Positions 8,341 through 16,983 of a DNA stretch of 64,000 nt are shown here, piece after piece. Position 1 is the stretch's first letter; each line of letters starts with the position of its first letter. Both the position numbers and the translations under genes were made by a program. Where the stretch lies: assembly GCA_038748365.1 (NCBI GenBank), contig JBCDIZ010000005.1, positions 171,087 through 235,086 of the forward strand. The letters run 5' to 3'. This stretch comes from Alterisphingorhabdus sp038748365 (lineage in GTDB: Bacteria > Pseudomonadota > Alphaproteobacteria > Sphingomonadales > Sphingomonadaceae). The notes beneath the pieces are model-generated. The model worked only from the letters and a program-made list of their open reading frames with translations, was not told where the DNA came from and did no database searches.

Positions 8341-8832
8341 CTAGCGTCGTGCACATGCCAGCGCCGCTGCATCCATCGCGGTTGCCGCGCCGGGCAGAGT
8401 GTAGCGATCGATAATTCTTCCGCCACTGGCGCTACGTGCGCGGATGGTCATGCTCCGGGCTGATCGTATTGCAGCTATGATAGCGGCATCGCCTGATTTG
8501 TCCTTTGCCCAGACATCGCCATCACCGCCGGTGAGGGTAAAGCGGCGATTGCCCACGGTCAGCGCAACCTCACTATCATCTGCAAGTGCTCGGCTGAGGC
8601 GGAAATGCACCTGACCACGCACCTGACGCTTTGGCCACCAGCCAATGCTGGCATAGGCTTCATAGCGTGATCGCCCATTGATCTGTGCCGGCTTGGCAAT
8701 GGCGTAGCAGCGGTTGATATCCGCATCGCGAAACGCACCCCAGCTTTCAAATACGCCCAAGCTATCTTTAGCCAGAACGGGCGCAGTGATTGCTATCGCT
8801 GTCATTGCGCTAATCGACCAAAAGTGACGCAT
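8341..8832 (-). CDS. Secreted small protein, IalB-like
   Basis: A 163-residue protein with a signal peptide ending near VLA at residue 21. The segments WGAFRD, CYAIAKP, GQVHFRLSR and DGDVWAKD resemble the invasion-associated locus B (IalB) family, whose members are small periplasmic proteins of unclear function; I give that family as probable only. Two cysteines are seen (in RCYAIAKP and the C-terminal ALACARR) and could form a disulfide. It starts one base after the end of the phosphatase gene at 8834, so the two form an operon transcribed on the minus strand. Confidence 0.65.
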   Translation of the reverse strand: MRHFWSISAMTAIAITAPVLAKDSLGVFESWGAFRDADINRCYAIAKPAQINGRSRYEAYASIGWWPKRQVRGQVHFRLSRALADDSEVALTVGNRRFTLTGGDGDVWAKDKSGDAAIIAAIRSARSMTIRARSASGGRIIDRYTLPGAATAMDAAALACARR

Positions 8833-8833
8833 A

Positions 8834-9478
8834 TCAGGCGCGCTCTCCGCCGGTGCCGGTCACAACCACATGCTCTTTGCCATTCTCAATACAGGTCACG
8901 GAGCCTTGCGGCAGGCCGGGTGCAATCGGTGCGCCATGGACCGGGTCTGCCTCCAGCCCGAGCAGCACCCCGCGCAAAACCCGGCTGGAAATGCCATGCA
9001 TGATGATCAGCTTATCGCCCGGCGCACCGCCATGCTCTACGGCCCAGTTGCTTACGCGTTCGGCAATGTCTGGGTAATTCTCACCATCGGGGGCAGGGGT
9101 CAGCAATCGCGTTTCCATATCGACAATCGGCCCATATTCTTCGCTGACATCGGCATAATAGCGACCGCCCCAGCAACCCATGCCGATTTCCACCAGCCGC
9201 GTATCGCTTCGTGCCTTGTGCCAGTCCAGTTCCAGATGCTCGGCAATCACCGCCAATGTCTGCAAAGCACGTCCGGTTTCCGAGGCCCAGAGGGTGAGGG
9301 GAGGTTTCGCGCCCAGAACTTCGCGCAGTGCGGCACCCATGTCATCGGCTTGGGCAAATCCGGCACGGGTTAAAGGTGTATGGAGCGTCTCCCCTTGCAA
9401 CCGCGCCGCCGCATTGAACACGGTTTCGCCATGACGGGCGATAAACAGGCGGTCTGTGATTTTGGGGATATGGGGCAT
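8834..9478 (-). CDS. Histidine phosphatase family protein
   Basis: A 214-residue cytoplasmic phosphatase of the phosphoglycerate mutase-like superfamily. The phospho-accepting histidine is in FIARHGETVFN near the N-terminus; the supporting motifs TRAGFAQADD, SETGRALQT and the second catalytic histidine in LIIMHGISSRVLRG are present. The substrate cannot be told from sequence; a phosphosugar or cobalamin-related phosphate are both possible. I use the ATG at 9478 and not the upstream one at 9502, because the conserved region begins soon after MPHIPKITDRL and the longer start nearly touches a palindromic repeat. The downstream gene at 8832 follows with a one-base gap. Confidence 0.85.
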   Translation of the reverse strand: MPHIPKITDRLFIARHGETVFNAAARLQGETLHTPLTRAGFAQADDMGAALREVLGAKPPLTLWASETGRALQTLAVIAEHLELDWHKARSDTRLVEIGMGCWGGRYYADVSEEYGPIVDMETRLLTPAPDGENYPDIAERVSNWAVEHGGAPGDKLIIMHGISSRVLRGVLLGLEADPVHGAPIAPGLPQGSVTCIENGKEHVVVTGTGGERA

Positions 9479-9504
9479 AGATTTGTTCCGGGGCCATAAC
9501 AAAA

Positions 9505-9586
9505 CCGCAGCCCTGAGCCTGTCGAAGGGCGCTTCTCGGCTTGGTGAGATACTGAGAAGCGGGCTTCGACAGGCTCAGCCCTAACG
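9505..9586. repeat. Family B palindromic repeat
   Basis: An 82-base inverted repeat: left arm ccctgagcctgtcgaaggg with cgcttctc, right arm gagaagcg with gcttcgacaggctcag. The outer arms match the elements at 5217 and 51046 except for c/t changes (cctgtcg for cttgtcg) that are mirrored in the opposite arm, so pairing is kept. It lies between the divergent phosphatase and rimO genes, which is unusual because most copies follow gene ends. Confidence 0.9.
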
Positions 9587-9691
9587 GTATTGGTTGCTCG
9601 ATATGTTATCTAGTGGCGCAGTTGGCCAATCCTGACAACCCATTCAATCACACGTGACAAATCACTTCAATCCGCGTATGGGCGCGCTTTC

Positions 9692-11116
9692 ATGAAACAG
9701 GATAGCATCACTCTACCGCGCCCGAAGCGCATTGAGGAACCGCCCAAAGTGGGCATGGTATCGCTTGGCTGCCCCAAGGCGCTGGTTGATTCTGAGCGTA
9801 TCCTGACCAAGCTGCGCGCCGATGGCTATGACATGTCGCCCGATTATGCCGGGGCCGATGTGGTGTTGGTCAACACCTGCGGTTTTCTCGACAGCGCCAA
9901 GGAAGAGAGCCTTGAGGCGATTGGCGAGGCGATGGCGGAGAATGGCCGGGTGATTGTCACCGGCTGCATGGGCAAAGAGGCTGATGTCATCCGCGACCGC
10001 TTCCCCGATGTGCTGGCGGTCACCGGGGCGGCGCAATATGAGGATGTGGTTGGTGCGGTGCATGAGGCGGCGCCACCGGCACGGGGCGAATATATCGATC
10101 TGATCCCGCAGGCAGACCCTGACGCGCGCACCCGCCATGGCGGATTGAAGCTGACGCCGCGCCATTATGGCTATCTCAAGATTTCCGAGGGCTGCAATCA
10201 TCGCTGTTCCTTCTGCATCATCCCGCAATTGCGTGGCGATCTGGTGAGCCGCCGTGTCGATGCAGTGCTGCGCGAGGCAGAAAAACTGGTCGCAGCGGGC
10301 ACCAGCGAATTGCTGGTTATCAGTCAGGATACCTCAGCCTATGGCGTTGATAATCGCCATGAGACGCGGATGTGGAAGGGCCGTGAAACCCGCGCGCATA
10401 TGACTGACCTGGCGCGCGAACTGGGCCAGCTCCGCACCGCTGAGGGCAGGGCGCCATGGGTGCGCTTGCATTATGTCTATCCCTATCCGCATGTCGATAA
10501 AGTCATCCCGCTGATGGCTGATGGTGTGTTGACGCCCTATCTCGACATTCCTTTCCAGCATGCTGCGCCATCGGTGCTGAAACGGATGAAGCGCCCGGCC
10601 AACGAGGCCAAGGTGTTGGATCGAGTAAAACGCTGGCGCGATATTTGTCCCGATCTCACCATTCGTTCGACCTTTGTTGTCGGCTTTCCCGGTGAGACCG
10701 AAGAGGACTTCCAATATCTGCTCGACTGGCTCGATGAAGCGCAACTCGACCGCGTCGGCGGCTTCCGCTTCGAGCCGGTCGAAGGCGCCACCGCCAATGC
10801 GCTCGACAATCCGGTGCCGGAAGAACTGAAAGAGGAACGCTATCAGCGACTGATGGAAAAAACCGCCGCGATCAGTGCCGCCCGATTGCAAGCCAAGGTC
10901 GGGCGCACCCTGCCGGTGATTATCGACGAGGTCGGCGAGGCGGATGAAGACGGCTCTATCGGCGCAACCGGCCGTTCACAGGCTGATGCACCGAGCATTG
11001 ATGGCGAGGTATTCCTGCGCGATGTCGCCCCGGATTTGGCGGTCGGTGATATCATCGACGCAACCATAGAAGACGCCGATGCACATGATCTTTATGGAGC
11101 ACCAACGTCCATCTGA
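9692..11116 (+). CDS. rimO: Ribosomal protein S12 methylthiotransferase
   Basis: Adds a methylthio group to the conserved aspartate of ribosomal protein S12, a radical SAM reaction with two Fe-S clusters. The N-terminal MTTase domain shows GMVSLGCPKALVDSE, VNTCGFLDSAKEES and VTGCMGKEAD with three cluster cysteines. The radical SAM motif is GCNHRCSFCIIPQLRG. The C-terminal TRAM domain follows (VIIDEVGEADEDGSIGATG onward). At 474 residues it is slightly longer than E. coli RimO (441), with a modest N-terminal extension. The ATG at 9692 is the first in frame. It is followed after 93 bases by a lipoprotein gene on the same strand. Confidence 0.96.
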   Translation: MKQDSITLPRPKRIEEPPKVGMVSLGCPKALVDSERILTKLRADGYDMSPDYAGADVVLVNTCGFLDSAKEESLEAIGEAMAENGRVIVTGCMGKEADVIRDRFPDVLAVTGAAQYEDVVGAVHEAAPPARGEYIDLIPQADPDARTRHGGLKLTPRHYGYLKISEGCNHRCSFCIIPQLRGDLVSRRVDAVLREAEKLVAAGTSELLVISQDTSAYGVDNRHETRMWKGRETRAHMTDLARELGQLRTAEGRAPWVRLHYVYPYPHVDKVIPLMADGVLTPYLDIPFQHAAPSVLKRMKRPANEAKVLDRVKRWRDICPDLTIRSTFVVGFPGETEEDFQYLLDWLDEAQLDRVGGFRFEPVEGATANALDNPVPEELKEERYQRLMEKTAAISAARLQAKVGRTLPVIIDEVGEADEDGSIGATGRSQADAPSIDGEVFLRDVAPDLAVGDIIDATIEDADAHDLYGAPTSI

Positions 11117-11209
11117 ACATTGCTTGATCATCAGGCGCGTTTGCATTCTTTGCGCTTTTTTCCTGCCAATCCTGACGATAGTGTAAACCGGGTTCACAGG
11201 GGATTCGGC

Positions 11210-12043
11210 ATGTTCAGAATAGCGATCATAGCGGTATGTTTTGCCATATTGGCTGGGTGTTCCAGCAAAGAGCCTGATCAGGAAGCGATTGACTCGGCGG
11301 TTGAGCAGGCGCTTGCGGAGCGCGATCGCGAGGATGCAGCGCGCTACAACACCATGACGCAAGAAGAGCAAGATGGCGACGCGCAAGACGACGAAAATTC
11401 ACCGGAAGAAGAACCGCAAAAAACCAGCTATTCCACCGAGAGTCTGCGTGACGGCTATTCCAAAGACATGGGTAGCCCTTATTGGATGTGCACCCGCACC
11501 CTATCAATAGTAGGCGAACATTGCGGCTGCATGGTCAACCGCGCGACCGATGCCGGTATTCCTAACGCGGCGCAAGTCGGCATGTTCGGCGGCGATGGCA
11601 AGCGCGCAACCGAGGCACAGGCCGAGAAATTCACCCGGATTGTGCGCTCCTGTTCTGGCTACAACATCACTGTGCGCGGTACGAAAGCCAGCCAGGAAGC
11701 GGATGAGGTCAAAGTTGTTTCTGACGAGACAAAGGCTTCTGGAAAGGGACGCGTGGTCACTTGCGAGTTTGAGAGTGTTCGTGATCGCTATAAGGGCCCA
11801 TGCGAGTTTGTCATGGGGCCCGGTGGCAGCTTCACCACGCGCAGCCTCGATGGCCCCTATTATGGCAATGTCTATGATATAAACCTTATCGTTGAATCGC
11901 GCGGGGTCGGCTCGCTTGTCTTTATGTGGCCGGACGTGCGGGGTGATCGAACGATCATGCGTCAGTCAAATTCTGCCGTACAACGGGACCAATCTGATCG
12001 CGCCTGTTGGAGCAATGCTCAGATCCGTTTTTGCGCGCGATAG
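11210..12043 (+). CDS. Lipoprotein of unknown function
   Basis: A 277-residue protein starting MFRIAIIAVCFAILAGCSSK, with a lipobox LAGC at residues 14-17, so it is probably a membrane-anchored lipoprotein. An acidic, Glu- and Gln-rich segment (residues about 25-75) follows the anchor. The central part has a cysteine group (WMCTRTLSIVGEHCGCMV) and the C-terminal half has another (GRVVTCEFESV, KGPCEFVMG, ACWSNAQIRFCAR), a pattern consistent with disulfides outside the cytoplasm. I do not recognise a family. The ATG at 11210 is chosen because it gives the lipobox; an upstream in-frame start at 11120 would not. It is followed by the monooxygenase gene after 163 bases. Confidence 0.75.
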   Translation: MFRIAIIAVCFAILAGCSSKEPDQEAIDSAVEQALAERDREDAARYNTMTQEEQDGDAQDDENSPEEEPQKTSYSTESLRDGYSKDMGSPYWMCTRTLSIVGEHCGCMVNRATDAGIPNAAQVGMFGGDGKRATEAQAEKFTRIVRSCSGYNITVRGTKASQEADEVKVVSDETKASGKGRVVTCEFESVRDRYKGPCEFVMGPGGSFTTRSLDGPYYGNVYDINLIVESRGVGSLVFMWPDVRGDRTIMRQSNSAVQRDQSDRACWSNAQIRFCAR

Positions 12044-12089
12044 CGAAAATCCGATCAACCCCTGCTGCGCTTTCTCTGATCGCGGTGCT

Positions 12090-12107
12090 TTTAACTAACT
12101 GGTTAAA
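12090..12107. promoter_or_regulatory. Possible operator dyad upstream of the monooxygenase
   Basis: The arms TTTAAC and GTTAAA are separated by six bases (taactg), about 100 bases before the ATG at 12207. Position and symmetry would suit a repressor site, but the arms are AT-rich and short, and chance is possible. Confidence 0.25.
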
Positions 12108-12206
12108 TCATTGCATCGCTGCCCATGCTGCGGCATAGTCACACAGATGTCAGTAACAACATGCCGTGAGAGCATGGTCTGATCCAAAGTCTTTGGAGAG
12201 TGAAGA

Positions 12207-13712
12207 ATGGCTGAGCAAATCGTTGATGTTCTGATCGCAGGCGCCGGGATTTCCGGCATTGGCATGGCGGTGCATTTGAAGCAGCAATGCCCGGGCCGCA
12301 GCTTTGCGATGATTGAGCAGCGCGATGATCTGGGCGGCACTTGGAACCTGTTCCAATATCCCGGCATCCGTTCGGATAGCGATATGCATACGCTGGGTTT
12401 CGAGTTTGAGCCATGGCGCGAGCAAAAGGCGATTGCAGATGGTCCGTCGATCCTGAAATATCTGCACCACATCACCGACAAGCATGGCCTTCGCCCACAT
12501 ATGCATTTTGGCCATAAAATCCTCTCGGCCAGTTGGTCGAGCGAGGAAGCGCTCTGGACCCTGACGGTTGAAACCAAAGACGGCACCAGCGAGATGAAGG
12601 GCCGGTTCCTCTATATGGGCACCGGCTATTATGACTATGATCAAGGCTATGATCCGGTGTTTGAAGGGCGTGAGGATTTTGCTGGACAAATTATCCATCC
12701 GCAATTCTGGCCCAAGGATCTGGACTATAGCGGCAAGAAGGTTGTTGTCATTGGTTCGGGTGCAACAGCAGTAACGCTGGTTCCCAATATGGCCGATACC
12801 GCAGGCCATGTGACCATGTTGCAGCGAACGCCGACATGGTATGCGGTACGCCCGGCCAAGGATGCCATCGCCAATTTCCTGCGCGCGATCATGCCTGACC
12901 AATGGGCCTATAATATCATCCGCAAGCGCAATGTCTGGCTGCAAGACTGGTTCTTCAAACGCGCCAAAAATAAGCCCGATAGCGTCGCCAAGAACCTGAT
13001 GAAAAAGGTCAAAAAGCCGCTCGGCCGGGAGCCGGATTCGCAAACCTTTACGCCGCCCTATAATCCATGGGATCAGCGGCTGTGTCTGGTGCCCGATGGC
13101 GATATGTTCATCGCCATGCGAGAGGGCCGGGCGAGCATTGTCACCGATCATATCGAGCGCTTCACCAAATCCGGCATTCAGCTCAAATCGGGCGACCATC
13201 TCGATGCCGATATCATTGTCACCGCGACCGGCCTAAAACTGGCCATGGCGGGGAAAGTGGCGTTCAGCGTCGATGGTCAGACGACCGACTTTACCGACCG
13301 TTTCTATTATAAGGGCTGCATGTTCTCCAATGTGCCCAATATGGCGATTGTCTTCGGTTATCTGAATGCGTCCTGGACGCTGAAAGTCGATATTGTCGCC
13401 AATTATGTCTGTCGCATATTGAACCGGATGCAGCAGCAGGGGGATAGCATTGTCGTGCCGCAGCTCGATGACCCCGATGCAGTGCCGGAGGAACAAGACC
13501 TGTTTGTCGGCTTTTCCTCGGGCTATGTCCAGCGCGCCAGCAGCATATTGCCCAAGCAGGGCGCGGAGATGCCGTGGCGGCTGACGCAGGATTATCTGTT
13601 TGAGCGCAATGTACTGCTCAATGAACCACTGGATGACGGTGTTCTGACCTTCCGCAATGCTGGTGCTGTGGCACAGCCCGAGGCCGAACCGATAGCGGAG
13701 GCTGCGGAGTAG
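12207..13712 (+). CDS. Flavin-containing monooxygenase, type I Baeyer-Villiger-like
   Basis: A 501-residue FAD- and NADPH-dependent monooxygenase. The FAD Rossmann motif GAGISG is at residues 12-17, and the second nucleotide motif GSGATA near 183-188 for NADPH. Between them lies FAGQIIHPQFW (158-168), which fits the Baeyer-Villiger fingerprint FxGxxxHxxxW. The sequence GGTWNLFQYPGIRSDSDMHT is typical of this group. Such enzymes insert oxygen next to a ketone or oxidise heteroatoms; the natural substrate is not predictable here. An ggagag site precedes the ATG at 12207. A near-palindromic AT-rich site lies upstream. Single-gene unit followed by a repeat. Confidence 0.88.
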   Translation: MAEQIVDVLIAGAGISGIGMAVHLKQQCPGRSFAMIEQRDDLGGTWNLFQYPGIRSDSDMHTLGFEFEPWREQKAIADGPSILKYLHHITDKHGLRPHMHFGHKILSASWSSEEALWTLTVETKDGTSEMKGRFLYMGTGYYDYDQGYDPVFEGREDFAGQIIHPQFWPKDLDYSGKKVVVIGSGATAVTLVPNMADTAGHVTMLQRTPTWYAVRPAKDAIANFLRAIMPDQWAYNIIRKRNVWLQDWFFKRAKNKPDSVAKNLMKKVKKPLGREPDSQTFTPPYNPWDQRLCLVPDGDMFIAMREGRASIVTDHIERFTKSGIQLKSGDHLDADIIVTATGLKLAMAGKVAFSVDGQTTDFTDRFYYKGCMFSNVPNMAIVFGYLNASWTLKVDIVANYVCRILNRMQQQGDSIVVPQLDDPDAVPEEQDLFVGFSSGYVQRASSILPKQGAEMPWRLTQDYLFERNVLLNEPLDDGVLTFRNAGAVAQPEAEPIAEAAE

Positions 13713-13718
13713 GGTTTC

Positions 13719-13885
13719 CTACCCGGAACGGGGAGGGGCACCTTCAGCGTTTTACAATGCTTCTGATATTCTCCGTTTTTCAGTCGGTCTGGAAAAAAGC
13801 GCGCTCATCTTCGATAAATTCGGAACATGCCGAGGGTGCCCCTCCACCGCCTCCGGCGGTTCCCCTCGCCCAAGGGGGGGGGATT
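13719..13885. repeat. Degenerate GC-rich intergenic repeat
   Basis: The 247-base gap before the aminopeptidase gene contains flanking G/C-rich arms, acggggaggggc at the left and gcccctccaccgcctccggcggttcccc plus a run of nine G at the right, around a more ordinary centre. It resembles family D at 15358 and 43373 but is more diverged. A 68-codon frame across it (13757-13963) is proline-rich because of the repeat and is not taken as a gene. Confidence 0.6.
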
Positions 13886-13959
13886 TATTTCACCAACCGC
13901 GAACAAACAAATCCCAATTACCCTTTTGCCTCAGCAGCAAAACGCACTATCTGTGCTGA

Positions 13960-15351
13960 ATGATTGATTTTGCTCGCCTTATCGCGGCCGATAGTGGCCA
14001 GAATGCCACCCCGATAACCTGTCTCACAGCGGATCAGCTTGATGATTGGATCACGCAACAGCCCGATACAGTGCGCAGCTTTGTCAGGGCAGCAGGGTTT
14101 GCCGCCAAGCCGCATGAATATGTGTTGGTGCCTGAAGGAAAAGGCGATGCATTGCGCGTGGTTGCAGGCGTGACCGATAGCGACACATTGGCGGTCTGGT
14201 CGCTGGCAAAGCTGGCGGAAGTTCTGCCCGAGGGGCATTATCGACTTGATGACGATTTAACGCCGGGGCGGGCCGTCATTGGCTGGTGTCTCGCCCAGCA
14301 TAAATTTAACCGCTATCTTTCCAATGGCGATGACAAAGGCCCGCGTGTCCTCCTCACCGACAAGCTGCCCAATGCCGAGGCGTGCATGGCCGAGGCTGGC
14401 GCTACGGCGCTGGTGCGTGATATGGTGAATACGCCGGCTGAGGATATGGGCCCGGCAATGCTGGAGAAGCTGGCCGAAAAGGCTGCTGATGCTTACGGAG
14501 CCAAGCTAATAGTAACCCGCGGCGATGCGCTGGAGCAGGGCTATCCCATGATCCATGCGGTTGGTCGTGCCTCAAGCCGCGCCCATGCGCCGCGTCTGAT
14601 TGAATTGGAATGGGGCAAGGAAGATCATCCGCGTCTCGCTATCGTTGGCAAGGGCGTATGCTTTGATAGCGGCGGCCTGGATATCAAAAGCGCGGTCGGC
14701 ATGCGGCTGATGAAAAAGGATATGGGCGGCGCAGCGCACGCATTGGCGCTGGCGCATCTGGTGATGGGGGCGAAACTGCCGGTGCGGTTGCATCTGCTGA
14801 TCCCGGCGGTGGAGAACGGCATTGCGGCAGGCGCGTTCCGACCCGGCGATATTCTTACCAGCCGCAAGGGCGACAGTGTCGAGATCGGCAATACTGACGC
14901 CGAAGGCCGTCTGGTGCTGGGCGACGCTCTGACCAAGGCGGGCGAAGATGACCCGGAACTGGTGATCGACTTCGCAACGCTCACCGGCGCGGCACGGATT
15001 GCGCTCGGTCCCGATCTCCCAGCGATGTTTTGCGATAGTGAAGATGTTGCCAGCGGCTTGCATGACGCGGGACGCGATGTTGGCGACCCTATGTGGCGCC
15101 TGCCGCTCTGGGATGACTATGCCGATATGCTGAAAACACCGGTTGCCGATATCAATAATAGCGGTGGTGCTTTTGCCGGATCAATAACGGCTGCTTTGTT
15201 CCTTAAACGCTTTGCCCCGGCCAATGGCGATTGGGTGCATTTCGACACCTTTGCCTGGCGACCGACAGCACGACCCGGCCAGTCACAGGGCGGCGAGGCG
15301 CTGGGCTTGCGCGCAAGCTGGAGATATTTGCAGCAGCGATTTAGACAGTAA
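13960..15351 (+). CDS. Leucyl aminopeptidase family protein (M17)
   Basis: A 463-residue cytosolic dimetal aminopeptidase of family M17, which frees N-terminal amino acids from peptides. The catalytic domain is complete: GKGVCFDSGGLDIK (231-244) carries the metal-binding lysine and aspartate, and NTDAEGRL (311-318) is the family signature with the Asp/Glu ligands. The N-terminal domain is short and diverged compared with E. coli PepA (503), as in the M17 paralogues common in this bacterial group. The ATG at 13960 is the first in frame. It is followed, after a repeat, by a MarR regulator and an NlpC/P60 hydrolase, suggesting joint use in peptide or murein-peptide turnover (inference). Confidence 0.9.
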   Translation: MIDFARLIAADSGQNATPITCLTADQLDDWITQQPDTVRSFVRAAGFAAKPHEYVLVPEGKGDALRVVAGVTDSDTLAVWSLAKLAEVLPEGHYRLDDDLTPGRAVIGWCLAQHKFNRYLSNGDDKGPRVLLTDKLPNAEACMAEAGATALVRDMVNTPAEDMGPAMLEKLAEKAADAYGAKLIVTRGDALEQGYPMIHAVGRASSRAHAPRLIELEWGKEDHPRLAIVGKGVCFDSGGLDIKSAVGMRLMKKDMGGAAHALALAHLVMGAKLPVRLHLLIPAVENGIAAGAFRPGDILTSRKGDSVEIGNTDAEGRLVLGDALTKAGEDDPELVIDFATLTGAARIALGPDLPAMFCDSEDVASGLHDAGRDVGDPMWRLPLWDDYADMLKTPVADINNSGGAFAGSITAALFLKRFAPANGDWVHFDTFAWRPTARPGQSQGGEALGLRASWRYLQQRFRQ

Positions 15352-15357
15352 CCTAAT

Positions 15358-15507
15358 CCTCCCCGGGACGGGGAGGGGGACCACCGAAGGTGGTGGAGGG
15401 GGCAGGCCGCTAGGCACGGCGCAAGTGGAAATCCCCCTCCGCCCCGCCTTCGTCCTTCGATAAGCTCAGGACTACGGCGCGCCACCTCCCCGTAAACGGG
15501 GAGGATT
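15358..15507. repeat. GC-rich palindromic repeat (family D) with a family B arm
   Basis: Starts with tcctccccgggacggggagg and ends with cctccccgtaaacggggagg. The centre tggtggagggggc...taggcacggcgcaagtggaaa matches, in reverse orientation, the element at 43373-43511. Positions 15450-15476 carry cttcgataagctcagg, one arm of family B, so the element is composite like the one at 3034. Confidence 0.85.
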
Positions 15508-15593
15508 TTATTACCACCATGTAACCATCATCAATTTCTGTCCGAACCTTCTCATGAAATCGCCGAATAGGCTCTAACGGTTTGGATAAGAGA

Positions 15594-15956
15594 ATGACGA
15601 TGATAGCACAGTGGATGCATGGCTTGGTCAATTATGTGCGGGCCGCTGAGCCGGACCTTACCAACCGGCAATTGGCGGTTCTGATGCTGGTGCATTATGA
15701 ACCCGGCCCGCATACGGTGCGCGGATTGGCCGAGCGGTTGAATGTCTCCAAACCGGTGATTACACGCGCTCTGGACAAGCTCGCCAATTTGGGCTTTCTA
15801 GCACGGCAGGCGGATGAAACGGATGGCCGCAATGTCTTCATTGTCGCCACCACCAATGGGGGGCAATTCCTTGCCAAGTTCGAAGACTATTTCGGAAAAG
15901 ACGCAAGCGAACGTGCCGCTTTTGCCAGTAACAACGGAATCATGCTCCACCACTGA
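15594..15956 (+). CDS. MarR-type winged-helix regulator
   Basis: A 120-residue DNA-binding protein. The winged helix is visible: helices around NRQLAVLMLVHYEPGPHTVRGLAERL, the recognition helix VSKPVITRALDKLANLGFL, and the wing RQADETDGRNVFI. It lacks the long dimerisation helices of full-length MarR (about 140) and so is a short form. The ATG at 15594 is preferred over a TTG at 15582; an ATG at 15600 is also possible. Its 3' end overlaps the likely start of the NlpC/P60 gene by about 44 bases, so the two are translated together and the regulator may act on its own operon (inference). Confidence 0.75.
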   Translation: MTMIAQWMHGLVNYVRAAEPDLTNRQLAVLMLVHYEPGPHTVRGLAERLNVSKPVITRALDKLANLGFLARQADETDGRNVFIVATTNGGQFLAKFEDYFGKDASERAAFASNNGIMLHH

Positions 15957-16836
15957 CGCTGCGCCGGTAACCCGTTTTGGCCTGACCGGGCCTTTGCCAC
16001 CCTATGATAAGCGCATAACCCCGGCGCGCGGTGATCTGGCCGACATACGTCTTGCGGGAAAGATATTTGCCTCATCCTATGTAGCTGCTGTTCCGCATCA
16101 TTGTGTAGTTGCATCGACGATGCTGCATAAGTCGGCTTCCGCTGAGGCTGAAGCGGTGTCGCAACTGCGCTTGGGTGATGGCTTTGCGGTATTGGAAACG
16201 GCTGGTGGTTGGTGCTGGGGCTATTATCTGGATGATGGCTATTGCGGCTATGTCCACGCCGAAGATCTGGCGCGGGGGACGACTGCGCCTACGCATAAAG
16301 TGCGCGCCCCTGCGACATTGATTTTTAGTGAAGCCGATTACAAAGCACCGGTAGTGATGCGCCCGGCCATGGGCGCGCAACTGGCGATATCGGAAGAGCA
16401 GGGCGGCTTCAGCAAATGCGACTATGGCTATCTGCCTAGCCATCATCTGTGTCCGATTGGCGGCGTGGATGAAGATATTGCGACCGTCGCCGAAGGCCTG
16501 ATTGGTATGCCCTATCTCTGGGGCGGGCGCAGTGGCGACGGGCTGGACTGCTCGGGGCTGGTGCAACTCGCGTTGGCGTTAAAAGGTGTAGCCGCACCGC
16601 GTGACAGTGATCAGCAGGAAGAGGCTTTGGGCGAGGAAATACCGGAAAGTTCGTCCTTGCAGCGCAACGATCTGGTCTTCTTTCCAAACCATGTCGGGAT
16701 TATGGTGAATGCGTCGCACATTATTCATGCTAACAGTTCCGCAATGTGTGTGTCGGTTGATGCGCTGGAAGATGTTGTGACTAAGCCCTATGCCGATGGT
16801 GTGGGCAGACCGATAACCGCAAGAAAACGAATATGA
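15913..16836 (+). CDS. NlpC/P60 (C40) cell wall hydrolase with SH3-like domains
   Basis: A hydrolase of about 307 residues expected to cut gamma-D-Glu-diaminopimelate bonds in murein peptides. The C-terminal NlpC/P60 domain starts near MPYLWGGRSGDGLDCSG with the catalytic Cys213, and the catalytic His260 is in FPNHVGIMV. Two SH3b-like regions precede it (about residues 60-180: GDGFAVLETAGGWCWGYYLDDGYCGYVHAEDL and the ISEEQGGFSKCDYGYLPSHHL part). No signal peptide is seen, so it may act on recycled peptides in the cytoplasm. I chose the GTG at 15913, shortly before the conserved LPPYDKRITPARGDLA; in-frame ATGs at 15856 and 15814 lie deeper inside the MarR gene. The start is uncertain. Confidence 0.82.
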   Translation: MPLLPVTTESCSTTDAAPVTRFGLTGPLPPYDKRITPARGDLADIRLAGKIFASSYVAAVPHHCVVASTMLHKSASAEAEAVSQLRLGDGFAVLETAGGWCWGYYLDDGYCGYVHAEDLARGTTAPTHKVRAPATLIFSEADYKAPVVMRPAMGAQLAISEEQGGFSKCDYGYLPSHHLCPIGGVDEDIATVAEGLIGMPYLWGGRSGDGLDCSGLVQLALALKGVAAPRDSDQQEEALGEEIPESSSLQRNDLVFFPNHVGIMVNASHIIHANSSAMCVSVDALEDVVTKPYADGVGRPITARKRI

Positions 16837-16862
16837 CGCTAATTAAGCAACAGTCAAAAAAT

Positions 16863-16935
16863 CCGTTCGTGTCGAGCGCAGTCGAGACACGCTGGCTTTA
16901 CGCAAATGTCTCTCGACTTCGCTCGAGACGAACGG
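16863..16935. repeat. Family C palindromic repeat
   Basis: A 73-base element: left arm ccgttcgtgtcgagcgcagt, right arm cttcgctcgagacgaacgg, variable centre. The same family occurs at 21998-22069 and 42195-42262. It lies between the NlpC/P60 stop and argC. Confidence 0.9.
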
Positions 16936-16983
16936 CAACATTGATATTTGACCTTATTCATTCGCAATCAAAAAGGCTCTGAT

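Noticed and set aside
13757..13963. A 68-codon proline-rich frame before the M17 aminopeptidase
   Set aside because: The proline run comes from the repeat (gcccctccaccgcctccggc) and no ribosome site is present.
16948..16983. Extension of argC by 12 codons
   Set aside because: The extra residues are unlike the family and follow the repeat directly; the ATG at 16984 gives the known N-terminus.
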